Of a stretch of DNA of 64,000 bases, positions 37,101-49,700 are shown one piece after another. Source of the DNA: Proteromonas lacertae (Eukaryota > Sar > Bigyra > Opalinata > Proteromonadidae). Both the position numbers and the translations under genes were made by a program. The stretch is taken from the NCBI GenBank assembly GCA_002245135.1, contig NGBS01000299.1:144357-208356 (forward strand). Reading direction: 5' to 3'. Each line of letters opens with the position of its first letter. The stretch's first letter is position 1. The notes under the pieces were generated by a model. That model ran no database searches. It had not been told where the DNA came from and was given only the letters and a program-made list of their open reading frames with translations.

Positions 37101-40100
37101 TAATATGTTATATTCTGATGAAAAAGCACTTTTATCATTTGCTGTGATGGAATTATGGTGTAATGAAGTTATAATGAATAATAATCGAGATATGAAATAT
37201 TTACTTCAGAATATGTATGATAAAACATTAAATACAGTAATGGGTAATATCAAATTTGAAACATCTAATACTATTAGTAATACACTTAGTCTTTTCTATT
37301 TTAATGGAAAACTAAACGTGTATTATGATTCTAGCTATTATGTTAGAGTCACTGTTTATAACTTTTATAGTGAGAAAGTTTTAACGTGTGATTGGATAAA
37401 AAATAAAGATACAGGTGGTATAAATGAAAAAAGAATTATTAAAATAGCATTATTACATAGTGTGTATGGAAGTGAAGCACCATTTGCTAGAACTTGGTTT
37501 TTAGGTTTTGAAATAGCAGCACAATACATTAATCAAATAATTACTAATTCCATTTTAGTAATAAAAGTGTTTAATGATGATTCTGATATATCTAAAAGAA
37601 GGCAACAGTTAGAACTTATATATGAAGAATATAGTGATGTAGAAGTGATTTTTGGATGTAGAACTTATCAATGTTTATATCAAGTCGAAGATATTATTAA
37701 AAGACATCCAGATAAGTTATTTATTAGTACAGCAAGAAGTGTAGGAATGAAATGTAATAAGAACATAATTATAACTGGAGGAACACCAAATCAATTCTTA
37801 GAACCTGCTATTAATCATGCAATATCATTTGATAAATATTCAAAACTGTATTTCATTGGTATGAATGATACATTCTGTCATACTTTATATGATATGATGC
37901 AATCTATATATGGAGGATTAATTAAAGTAGCTGGTGCATTTTTCGTTGAAGACACTCAATATGTTGTTGATGTATCAAAATTGTATGAAGCAAAAGATGC
38001 GTTAGGTGATTCTGGTTTATTTATAGTTGCATTATCATCGTCAATCCTTATTAATTTTGTAAAATCCTTCAACAAATATCAATTTGATAAACAGAAATAT
38101 GGTATTTTTACATTAATCAATGAACCAAATGAATTAATTCAAAATGTTTCACCAGAAGAATATGAAAATATATATTTCATTGGTTCATATTTTAAAGGAA
38201 TGGAAACAAATTATTCTGATGTGATATATTATTATATGTCTAATAATAATTATAGTGTATCATTCACAAAATCATTTCAAACGTTTATGTTATGGAGTGA
38301 TTCATATTTTGATTTGAATAAGACAAATCCAACAGTTGATGAAATGAGAAAAAGAATGTATGTTACTCCAATTAAAGGAATCAGAAATAGAGTGCAATTA
38401 CATACCAATAATTATTTAATTCAATCAGTTTTAACAATCCAAATGCAAAAAGATGGAACATATGATATAATTGTACCAGAATCTGATCTTATTATCCCTA
38501 GAGATTTTGATATACTTTATGAGAAATCATACAATTGGAAATGTGACTTTAACACTGGAGAAATTGTACATGACGATGTTAGAATGATTCTATTTGCTTT
38601 GTCTTTATCTGGTGAAGATAATGATTATTATAAAGGAGTAGTAAGTGTTATTGAGATATTCATTAATACTGCATCTAATGAGAATATCTTACCATATCTA
38701 TTATCTTACATAGTGAAAGATATTAAATCTGATGATGATACTTGTATTAACGTTATTAATCAATATAAATCAAAAGTAATAGCAGTTTTTGGTACACCAA
38801 CAAAACTGTGTGCTGAATCAATTGATTTTGATGATAGTAATGTTTTATTCTTCAATTTTGGTATAAGATCTGGAGATGTATGCAAAAGAAATTATTTTTA
38901 CACTTATTTGGATATATCTCAATACAGTGAACCAATAAGTTCAATTGCATATACTAATACGAATGGAATAGCTGTAATTGGATGGGAAAGACATGCTAGT
39001 TATGTTGCTGATTTATTAAATACATTATTATCTGATATATTATGGGTAAAATATGTAACAATTAATACTGATCCGTATGAAATTTTAAATGATCCAAGTG
39101 TAACTATTCATGCAGATATGGCAATTATATATTGTGGGCCATATGATTTTAATAGAGCATTCCAAAAAGTATTAATGGAAAAAGGATATGGAATAGGTGA
39201 CATAGAATACATTTCATTTACTGATAGTATGAGTAATATTGATGGATTAGATCTAACTACATATTATTATTCACCTTACTTTTTAGAAATTGAAAGTGAG
39301 AGTAATAAGAGATTTAGTAATTTGATTACTAATTTAGTAGGTAGTTTAGATTTATCTTTTGAAATGGAAGTATTGTATACTAGTGTATATTTTATATCTT
39401 TCACCTATATATTTTTTTATAGTTGGTTATGTATTATAAAGTACTTCAAATTGTCATTGATACAGATAATAGTAATGCAATTCTTAATGAACTATTAGCT
39501 CTTAGTTTTGATTCTCCAGAAGGTGTTGTTTCATTCACAAAAGACCATCACTTGAAACATTCCATTAGAAATTTTGATGTTATGAAAGGTGGATTAGGTA
39601 GTTATGAAAGTAGTTTTGTATCAGGAGAAGCATTTTTATATAACTATTCTTTACCAACACATAGATTCTGTATATTTGATAAGAATCTGCCAGTGATAAA
39701 TAGCAAAGAAGTTAATTATTTTGCTTTAGTATTATCTAATTTTGATAGTGAATATTACCTATTACATGCTGCTTTATATGCTGTAAATGTGATTAATAGG
39801 GATGGTGGATTAGGTGGTAATTATATAGGATTAAAAACCTATTATTGTTCATATGAATATGAGGATTGTTATAATCATATATTACAGTATCAAATTGATG
39901 AAAATGTCCTATTTATTATTGTTGGAAATAGTGATGATGCACTTTATTATTATTACGATAAAATGAGAAAAAATAATGAAACTGAGTATTTTCTAATCGA
40001 TTTTCCTCAATCAAGTCATAATCTTTGTAATGATTTAGGATTTCATTTTTCTGCTACTGAAAATCAAATAGCAGAATCTGTTGGTGTATCTTTCAGTAGA

Positions 40101-43100
40101 AACTGGAATTAGAGTGTTCATAGTATATTCTGATAGATATAAATCTTTAATGGAATATGCTAAATCTTATTATACTAGATATAATATGAATATCTGTGGT
40201 AGTTCTATACTAAATGATGTGAATAATATTGATTATGTACTTGATTTAATAACAGTGAATGATGCGACTACCATATTAGATTTTACTGATTTAGAAGTAT
40301 CTACTCTTTTCAGAAGAAGTTATTGTGAATTGATACTAGACTCAATAAAATATCCAATCATTGGCATTTATCATGAAAGTGAATATTTTGCTGTTCCTTC
40401 AGAATGTTTAATTGGTCATTATTATGTGACTACATTCCATGAAACACTTGGTAATTCTGGCCAACCACAAGGTGTACCAACCCCAATAACTGCAAATACT
40501 TTTGTTGTTGATATGAAAGGATATATAGGAAAGAATGAAGCTATTCTACCAATAACAGAGCAATTATATTCAGCAATGAGTAGTTTTGGTCAAATATATA
40601 AAGAGATATATACAAATGATCCAACAGTAGTTCGTAAATCATTAATCAATAGATTCTTTAATACACCAAGTGGTGGTATGTCTATATCTGATTCATATTT
40701 TGTTGAGAGAAGAATTTGGGCTGTTCATTATACAAATGATGGTCCAGAATTAGTATATTGTATAGATGTAGCAATTGCTCCAGATATATTTAATTTATAT
40801 GATAGTAATAAATATGGATCAACGTGTGTATTAGATGATAATTATAAAACAATAATTGTAAAACAGAGGACAAAATTATTATTATTCTATCATGAGTTTA
40901 CTGGTTATGATCAATTAAATGAAATTACAAGAGCAATGTTAGAAGAAGTGGTTGTTAACCAGATGAATAGAGATAAAGTATTTCCACATATTACATTAAT
41001 TCCAAAATTCGTCTTTGGTTATATAGATAATTTTTATTTAGAAAAACAATCAAAAGAGTATTTATTCAATGAAGATGTTATAGGTGTATTTGGATGTACA
41101 ACTCCATTCTGTAGAAATGGTGTAGCTAAATCATATGATGAAGAAAGGAAATTGTTCTTTTATACTGGTTATAATGAAGGAGAAACTTGTTCAAAGTATA
41201 TATTGAATTTTGGAAGCTTACCAAATCAAAAATTAGATGCAATTTTCACATATGCTAAGAGAAGTGATATTGTTACATTTTTGTTGCTTGCCAATGAGGA
41301 TGAATATTCTTCACTCTATATTAATCAAACTTTACAATATATTGATAATAATAATAACTCATTGTTAGGTGTTTGTAGATTCGATATGTATGATAAGAAG
41401 AAAAATGTGAGTGGTTTAAATGATTGTATTAATTATTATTTCTATAACAACTTAATAAATGGGAGATTAGCTGTCTTGACATTCTATTATGGAGATTCTT
41501 TAACAAATTACATACAGTATTTAATAGATGGTAAATTTAATCCAAGACAAGCTGTTCATTTTCTTTTATTCTTTGATAGAAATTCATTGAAAAGAATGAA
41601 TTTGGGAATCTTACAAAATAGTTATATAGTAACATTATATGAACCAAGTATAGTATCTGATGAAAATAATTTATATACCATGACAATGAAGAATGAAATA
41701 TATCACAATATATATGTTTCTGAGAATATGGAAATTACATACACTGCAATGAAGTTTTGGAAAGAGATGAGTTTAACGGCAATGAGTAGAAATGGTGGAG
41801 TTATTCCAAATCAAGAATATATGCGTATGTTATCTAAAGAAATATTGTCACAGTCACCATCATGTTCTGTTAGTTTAAAGAGATCAAATTTTATAACAAA
41901 TTGTCCTTATATATTACAAGTAACTGAAGATGGTAAAGCAATTCAAGTATATCCTACATCTGGTGAACAAGTGATGATTGATCCAAAACCATATGTGAAT
42001 GATGAAGATACAAAAGAAAAGTGTTCATTTGGTAAACTAGAATCTATATATGATTATCCTTATGGTGTTGTTTTAACAATAAGGATTATTTATTACATTT
42101 TAATGGCAGTGATATTGTTACTGATAATATTTATAAAGAAATATGATACTACAAGAATTATTAGATTATCATCTCCTCCATTTTTATACAGTATATTAGC
42201 TGGATTGTTGTTTTTATCAACAACTTCGTTATTCTTTACATTTAGGCCAAAAGATCAACCATGGGTATGTGATGCGAGAGTATGGTGCTTATCTTTGTCA
42301 ATTTGTATTGTGTTTGGTATTTTACTAACAAAAGCGTGGAGAATTCACAAGTTATTCAACAATCAACAATTGAAGAAAGTTACTATATCAAATACACAAT
42401 TGTTTAGAATGGTAGGAATAATTGTAGTTGTTCAATGTGTTTATATAATGATATGGTGGCTTGTTGATCCATCTCATGAAACTTACAACATTAATGATGG
42501 CTATTCATCATATTGGGAAGATGTGTATATATCAGAATGTACTGAATCATATCCCTTTATAGTGATAGAATTATTACTGATGATTGCATTCATGTGTTGG
42601 GGTGCTCATCTTGCATGGAAAGTAAGAAGAGCAAGTGAAGAATTTAATGAGTCAATTTCATTAGCATTTACTGTTATTGGTATTTTATTCATTGGTTTTA
42701 TATGTATAATACTGAATTTTATGCTTGAATCTGAACCACCAACTTTAATGATTATTAGAGGTATAGGTATTGAATTAGGTGTTGTGATTATTATATTCTT
42801 CCAGTTTATAACTAAAATGATCAATGTTTATGCTGAAATATATGGTGACAGTACTACTTTTGTTAATGGATCAACTGAACTTTCATCAAGAGCATCTAAA
42901 AAGATAAAGAAATCAATAATTCAATCAACAAGATATAGTAAAACTGTTTCAAGAGATGTAAAAATATTCTGTGTTAATCCATATAAATCAACTGATTATA
43001 AAGATCTAGCAACTTCCATGTTACCATATATTAAGTATCTAGATCCTGATTTAATGAAAGTAGGAGATGCAGATATTGATGATAAAATGGAGATATTTGA

Positions 43101-43344
43101 TCCAAGAAGTTCTTTAGGAGGTTATCATAAATCTTTAGTTAGAGTTTCCTGCTTGAATCCTACTCCTAGTAATACAGCTCCTATAAATCTTAATACTAGT
43201 CGTAAAGATAATAATGCTAGTAATATTACAATTCCTAATAGTAATGCTACAAGTGTATCAAACCTTAATCGAACTTGTCCTTCAACCATATCTTTGAAAT
43301 TAGTTCCTGTTCCTGAATTAGATTTTGAGGAGATGAAAAAGTAG
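31152..43344 (+). CDS. Giant class C GPCR with about nine UrtA/AmiC-type ligand-binding domains
   Basis: A chain of exons from a signal peptide at ATG 31152 (FYITFILFSMLFYQC) to TAG 43344, about 3,900 residues. Introns are mostly GTAT..TAG, for example 32484-32519, 32695-32728, 33538-33571, 33672-33700 and 34126-34155. Nine periplasmic-binding-protein-fold units begin near 31200, 32376, 33730, 34985, 36205, 37430, 38580, 39710 and 40850. Each ends with the amide/urea-binder block, for example FNTPEGLIALRESNHFDHYV, NSPLGVISVDESQHLKQSI and FDSPEGVVSFTKDHHLKHSI. Seven hydrophobic helices (42065-42835) include VWCLSLSICIVFGILLTKAW and IVVVQCVYIMIWWLVDP, typical of class C 7TM receptors. A Ser/Thr/Asn-rich tail follows. 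Junctions at 33950-34017, about 36490-36541 and 40110 are uncertain; the last needs a +1 shift. It could be several genes, but only one signal peptide and one 7TM are seen. Confidence 0.8.
40107..40113 (+). other. Putative +1 frameshift site AAT-TAG-A in the giant GPCR
   Basis: The upstream frame ends ...SFSRNWN-TAG (40110-40112). Skipping T40110 gives AGA GTG TTC, so WN-RVFIVYSD, the usual WxxVxxxYSD strand of periplasmic-binding folds. In sister domains the distance from the NQ motif to this strand is 17 and 16 residues; the shift gives 15. The 13- or 16-nt micro-introns possible here would give only 10-11. Confidence 0.65.
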
Positions 43345-43480
43345 GGAGATATAACCTAATATTATATATTATTTTGATTATTAATGTTTTTTTTAAATTT
43401 AGGGTGTTTCAAAATTTTTATTCTCCCTACTCCACACCCCACTTAAAAGGCGGGATATTTCTTTCTTTTTTATAATTGTA

Positions 43481-46038
43481 ATGAGAATTGTCTTAAGCTT
43501 GTTTATTCGTATATTAATTACAGTAACACTCATTATATTTTTTAGTCTCTCTTTGTGTTTTTACACTTGTAAAAGCTCAAGAAAATGCAAATGGCAACAA
43601 AAAAGAAGGAAATGAAGCCAACAATAATTCAAATGGACAACAGCAGCAACAAGAAGCACAAAGTCAGCAACAAGGACAGCAACAAGGACAACAACAAGAT
43701 AATAATAATGGAGGAAATAATGGAGTTAATAATGGTGGAAATGGCGGAAGAAATAATCAAATTAACAACAATGGAGGTAACAACCAAGGTAACAACAATG
43801 GAGGAAATAATGGAGTTAATAATGGAGTTAATAATGGAGGAAATAATCAAGGGTAACAATAGTAGTAATGGAGGTAACAACAATGGAGGAAATAATAATG
43901 GTCAAGAGAATAACCAAAATAATAACAATCAAAATAGCAATAATCAAAATAACAACCAAAACAATCAAGCAACACCAGCTGCAACTCCAAAACCAACAAC
44001 AGTTGCTCCAGGAGGTGATAGTAAAACCACCACAACAACAATTCCTCCAACAGGTTCAATGAAACCAACAACAGTTGCTCCAGGAGGTGATAGTAAAACC
44101 ACAACAACAACAATTCCTCCAACAGGTTCACCAAAACCAACAACAGTTGCTCCAGGAGGTGATAGTAAAACCACAACTACAACAATTCCACCAAAACCAT
44201 CAAAAGTTGCTCCAGGAGGTGATAGTAAAACCACAACTACAACAATTCCTCCAACAGGTTCACCAAAACCAACAACAGTTGCTCCAGGAGGTGATAGTAA
44301 AACCACAACTACAACAATTCCACCAAAACCATCAAAAGTTGCTCCAGGAGGTGATAGTAAAACCACAACTACAACAATTCCTCCAACAGGTTCACCAAAA
44401 CCAACAACAGTTGCTCCAGGAGGTGATAGTAAAACCACAACTACAACAATTCCACCAAAACCATCAACAGTTGCTCCAGGAGGTGATAGTAAAACCACAA
44501 CTACAACAATTCCTCCAACAGGTTCACCAAAACCAACAACAGTTGCTCCAGGAGGTGATAGTAAAACTACAACTACAACAATTCCACCAAAACCATCAAC
44601 AGTTGCTCCAGGAGGTGATAGTAAAACCACAACTACAACAATTCCACCAAAACCAACAACAGTTGCTCCAGGAGGTGAAGTAAAACCATCAACACCAGCT
44701 CCAACAGGTGGAGTAGCAGCAGGTACATCAAAACCAACAACAGCAGTACCAAAAAAAGATGATGATGATAATAAAGATGACGATGATGATGGAGGTAATG
44801 CTGATGCAAATAAAGAAAAATATGACATTAAAGGTCTTAAAGCTCATTTTATAAGTAATACAACATTAGATGTAGAAATAGAAGTTCCATCAGCATGTAA
44901 AGTGAAATGTTCATACTTCCAAGCATCTCAAACAGAATCATCATTAACAGAAGATTCATTTGAAGGAGTTACTCAGTTTAAAGTAGAACAAGCTGGAACA
45001 GGTAAAACAACAATTACATTTACAAAAATAAACGATTATCGTTATACTCAGGTTGGTTGTTATGCTTTTACTGATAAAGCAAATGGATTTAAATTAGTCA
45101 CTTTTGAAATGAGTATTTGTTTATTTTTTTATATATTTTTATGTAAATAGGAAATACTGTAACAATTGAAACACTGCCAAAGAATGCTAAAACATTGAAT
45201 GTATTACCAGTAAACTTAAAATGTACTGAACATGTGACTGGTTATTGTTTACCATCATTAGCTAATACACTAACTTTGAATGATTTAAAGTCCAAAGGAA
45301 CAGCCTTCGATTGTTCATCCACAGCTCAATTATCATTTACTATTACACCATGTAAAGATTATTTTATTTATTGTTTTGGAACTAATGCTAATGATAATAC
45401 TCCATCTCAAGTTACTGGTGATAGTAGATTAAGATCTTGTGATTATGTACCTCCAGCAAAAGGATATAGTAAGGCAGAAATGATATTATATGTAGTTGTT
45501 ATATCTGTTATTATTATGGGAGGAATTATTGCTTATAAGTATATATATATATATATTACTCTTTTTCACTCTTTTATATATTAATATAATATTAATAATA
45601 TATTGAATGTGAATAATTCATTCTTGATACTCTATTTTTGTTCTATTTATAGATTTTCTAGGCAAATGTTCATGCAAGGAGAGTATTTATTATATATTAT
45701 TATATGTTTTATTATATAGTGATCAATCATTCTTAAGATCTATAGAAGAAGAAGAAAATCAACCATTTAATCAAGTATTACATTATTTTAAATTATTATT
45801 ATTATTATTATAGACATCAGTAGGTCAATCTAATTTGAATACTTACAATCCACCACCACCACCATCAAATATCAATTTACCTCGTAAACAACAAACAGTA
45901 ATTAATATTGATGGAGAAAAAAGACCAATGAGAAAAGCTAAAGCAAAGAAACCAGTTGTTGATGAAAATGCTGATTACTTTGCAGAGTTAGGTATGGAAA
46001 GTAATCCTGTATCTAAGAAGAGTAGAAGAGGCAAATAG
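43481..46038 (+). CDS. Mucin-like type I membrane glycoprotein (needs one +1 shift)
   Basis: ATG 43481 plus intron 43509-43545 yields a clear signal peptide (MRIVLSLFILSLCVFTLVKA). A Gln/Asn/Gly-rich stalk runs to TAA 43854; skipping that T continues NNSSNGGNNNGG in the same composition. Ten VAPGGDSKTTTTTIPP repeats follow, dense with potential O-glycosylation sites, then an Asp-rich linker and a Cys-containing ectodomain (44810-45450). A membrane helix (MILYVVVISVIIMGGIIAY) precedes a basic cytoplasmic tail spread over short exons (introns 45113-45150, 45539-45652, 45683-45719 and 45775-45813). The tail contains ADYFAELGMESNP. Total about 763 residues. Likely a cell-surface or extracellular-matrix glycoprotein; no named family recognised. 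Confidence 0.78.
43851..43857 (+). other. Putative +1 frameshift site GGG-TAA-C in the mucin-like gene
   Basis: The signal-peptide frame reads NNGGNNQG then TAA 43854-43856. Skipping T43854 gives AAC AAT AGT AGT AAT GGA GGT and the repeat-bearing frame. Both sides have the same Asn/Gly composition. A neighbouring copy reads CAA-GGT-AAC, so one extra G here would explain the break. Confidence 0.7.
43994..44690 (+). repeat. Tandem VAPGGDSKTTTTTIPP-coding repeats
   Basis: Ten full copies and a final partial copy (VAPGGEVK) of a Thr/Pro-rich unit. Two spacings alternate: 24 residues when the linker is TGSPKPTT and 20 residues when it is KPSK or KPST. Nucleotide identity is very high, with a few C/T differences, indicating recent expansion or homogenisation. 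Copy number probably varies between strains. Confidence 0.9.
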
Positions 46039-46139
46039 ATTATTTTGACCATTTAGAATTTTACAAGATAGTATTTGTGTATTTGTAGGGGAATGATTTA
46101 ATTTAGGATAAAACAATAGAAATAAATATAAAATACTAG

Positions 46140-46593
46140 TTAAGTTAAATGACAACTTTCACCAATATAGGCATTACAGTAACTACATTTATGTATATAT
46201 GAACCAGTGCATGGACACCATAAAAACAAAAAATTAAACGGAAAAATGCAAATACACATACATAGCAGCCATTTGCTTTATTAAGATTACTAATTGCGTT
46301 TTTAAACGTTTAAAAAAAAGATATGATATAAATGTTCTTCTAAATTCTGGATTAGTAGTAGTCACTCTACCACAACTAGTACAAACTACTGTTTTAGGTC
46401 TATAGTATATTCTTGAAATTAATACTCTGATGAAAAATTATATTCTCTAAGTGCATTTTTGGGGAATTTTTTACTAGGAATGGCTGTAAGAGGATCGTCT
46501 GAAGTATAGTTAAATTCTTCATTCACAAGTGGTTCTATTTATCACACGAAAACATATACCGAGTTCATCACAATGTGAATTATTCCCTTTCAT
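46140..46593 (-). CDS. LITAF-like zinc-ribbon membrane protein (needs one +1 shift)
   Basis: Minus-strand ATG at 46593, introns 46535-46559 and 46400-46425 (GTAT..TAG), TAA at 46140-46142, 133 residues. The N-terminal half ends PKTVVCTSCGRVTTTNPEF (first CxxC knuckle). A hydrophobic region, MAAMYVYLHFSV, reaches TAA 46234-46236; skipping the T continues NFLFLWCPCTGSYIHKCSYC and then NAYIGES. This is the LITAF order: CxxC, membrane-inserted helix, then HxCxxC..xG. LITAF proteins are monotopic endosomal or lysosomal membrane proteins whose two knuckles form one zinc site. Without the shift half of the zinc site is lost. It is convergent with the mucin-like gene and divergent from the armadillo gene. 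Confidence 0.75.
46234..46239 (-). other. Putative +1 frameshift site GTT-TAA-T in LITAF-like gene
   Basis: GTT 46237-46239 is followed by TAA 46234-46236 on the minus strand. Skipping T46236 opens a 31-codon frame with HKCSYCNAYIG. A 73-nt GTAT..TAG intron could also restore the frame but would delete WCPC and the first Cys of the HKCSYC knuckle, so the shift explains the domain better. Confidence 0.65.
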
Positions 46594-46711
46594 GTGTTTA
46601 ATTTTACGTTATTACTACTATAAACACGTCTAAATTTTTGTTTATTTTGGTTAACCAATTTTTTCATTGAGAATATCATAAACCCAATTTTTTATTTTTT
46701 ATTAGAATTTT

Positions 46712-49700
46712 ATGCCTACTTACCTTTTACCTGCAAAACCTACAACTGAAGATATTGTTCGAATATGTACAAATATCTAAGTTATTTTCTAGGCGATAAC
46801 CTTAAATCACACTTATCTCATAAAAAGGCTTTAGAAAGTTTATTTCAAAGTTTTTTAATATACTTAGTTTCGCCTTTAGTTGATTTAGGTATAATAATCC
46901 TTTTATTCGTAGATTACATTTCTGATAAATTCGCTAATGATGGATTATTTGAAGTATTACTTGATTGTCTTGAAAAACATGGCTCTGAGAAAAGGTTGTT
47001 TTGTGTTATAACAAAATGTTTATCAAAATGTCTTCAAACAGGTATAAATGGTATTATGGTGATGTTTTCATAGAGATGTCACGAATAAGATTAGCAAGAG
47101 CTAATGGAATGAGAGTTTTATTTCAGTTATTAACAAATCCTAGTTTAAGTGAAGAAAACAGTTCTGCATATGATATAGTGTATTTATTAACACAATCGGA
47201 AGTTGCTACGCAAATTGTATTTACTAGTGGAGCATTATCTTCAATTATGTATTTATTACAAGAGAATATATTGATATTTAAAATATTGGAGTGTTTTACT
47301 AAATATAGTATAAATGAATTTATAATTGTTTTTTTAATAGAATATGCACAAAAGGAACTAGCAGCATTAGAAGCAGTTCCGAAGATCACTAAAATATTAG
47401 AATCAGCCTGTTATAAAGAAGAAAAGAGTGAATTATTTGATAGAATTATCAGTGTATTAAAAGACTTGTCCAATAACACAAAGAATTTGGAAATGTTGAA
47501 GAATAATTCAAGTTTTCTTGATTTACTAATACAATCATCAAAATTTGGAATTAATGAAGATGAATTATTAGAAAATGAAGGAGTTATAATGAATCTATTA
47601 GTAGCTGATTCTGATGAAATATACAAAAGCTCTGTAGCTTCACATTCACCTCACAACAAAACAGATTCTAATTCAAAGTACCAATCGTTATATATATTGA
47701 TGTTATTATCATTTGATAGTATTTTTATATATTTGTTATTTTATTTACCAAAATAGATGAATATGCAACTCAAATGGTTTTTAACAATGATGTGATTGGA
47801 TTTTTGTCGTTTTATATGTCAGAAAATAAATTCACTCCATCGAATCAAATTGAGAAAGGATTTCCTGTTTTAAGTAGAAGAATTATTAGAAATATTACCA
47901 GTTTTGGTATATAAAAATAAATATTATTATTATATAATAGGTGATACAATTGATGTATTAATATCTGCATATCCAAATTTAATAAGATCAATAATATCAT
48001 GGATTCCAAAGCAATTGAACAGTAATTTAATTACAGATGGTTTACATATTATTAAGAATGTATTGAATCATACTGATATTAGGAATGATTGTATATATAT
48101 ATATATTATTATTATTATCTAAATATAGGCTATAGTTTATTCTTCAATATTTTGACAAGAGTAAATGCAAGTTCTTTGGAGATTATTTTGGAATGTATCA
48201 AAATATCAATTGCCAATAATAATCCAATCATCGTAGAATATAAAAATAGACAAGCACCAGAGTTATTCGTTATGTTAATTAACAAATATGATGAGAAAAT
48301 AGTGGTATTATTGTTAGATTTATTAGAACAAATGAAATTAAAAGTAGATGGACCAAGATCCTTTAAGACTGCATTTGAGCATTTAATTCAATCATTGAGA
48401 GATGTGAAAAATAAAGAAACTGCTTTAAGAATAACTAGAATTATTAATCAAATAATAAAACAATTTTGTCAAGAAAATGGAGATACAAGTGTAATAAAGA
48501 AAAATGCAATTAGAAATTTTATCTCATTAAGTTCAAAATTTGTATGTGAATCTGATGAATATAAACAATTGGCTTGTGATATAGTGTCCGTTAAATTGGA
48601 TAATGAATTCTTAGATGAAACAACTCAACATTTTGAGAAATTGATATTACAAAATATTCCAATATTATCTGTTGAAGATTGTTATAAATATGTATATGAT
48701 TTAATTGTGTATAACTCACTGTTTATTTATGACAATTATATGGATTATTTCAAAGAACAGAACTTTGTTAGTAATATCAACAAACTTCTGAATCAAATAT
48801 ATAGAAATGAATCATTAGTTGATTATCATTTATTATTCTTCATATTTGATATATTAAATATAAGAAAGAATATCTCAAGTTCTGATTTAGAATTCTTTGT
48901 TACTGCTACAGCTGAGAATATTGTGTTATTAGTAACAAGATATAGTGACTTCTTACCATTTTGTGAAAGAATAATGATATTTTATAACTATCTGTTTAAA
49001 TCCGCCAATTTAAGATCACATGTCAATGAAAATGATTTAGTATTGTCATTTTGTAAGATATTAAAGAGTAATAAATCAAACTATGACAAAATTATTTCAC
49101 CACTGTTTAAAGTGATTATTGAATTATGTAACTCAAGTGATACTGTTAGCAGAGCATGGCTGAATACTGGATTGAAAGAAATAAATATATTCTTAAAGTC
49201 ATTTGCATTTCCAGATCAATCATTATTATTCAATAAAATAACGAAACAAGTGTTTTCATTACTACAAGTAGTATTAGAAAAGAACAAAAATACTAAGAAT
49301 AAGAATGACGTTATTCTCCCTATATTATCAATATGTTCAAATTCATTTTATAATGATATTACTGTTAATAGTAAATGTTCATCAATTCTATCTAAAGTAT
49401 TATCAAATGAATTATTGAATGATGCTACAGTAAAGTTAAGAACAGCATTGAAAGGAGGAATGTCTTTATCTCAACGTTATGATTATAAATTATTACCTTA
49501 TTTTGAGTTAATCTCACTATCTCCATTATTAAGTGAATTACATTCACAATTTAATAAATCAAGAACAATAGAAATGATTAAAATGCATGTTAACGATATA
49601 TTAAGTAGTAATGAAGTATTTGAAAATCAAATATTATTATTGTCAAATATTGGCTTAACATTTTATCGTGCTGCTAATAGTGGGTGGATTGAAGAATCTT

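Noticed and set aside
44075-44683. Second plus-strand frame rich in Leu/Gln across the same repeats
   Set aside because: Produced by repeat periodicity; the Thr/Pro frame connects to the signal peptide and membrane helix.
43965-44828. Long antisense open frame across the Thr/Pro repeats
   Set aside because: It is a mirror of the periodic repeat; no start context or splice structure supports it.
46163-46235. 73-nt intron as explanation of the LITAF break
   Set aside because: It restores the frame but removes WCPC and the first Cys of the HKCSYC knuckle, which would then be a chance LITAF motif inside an intron.
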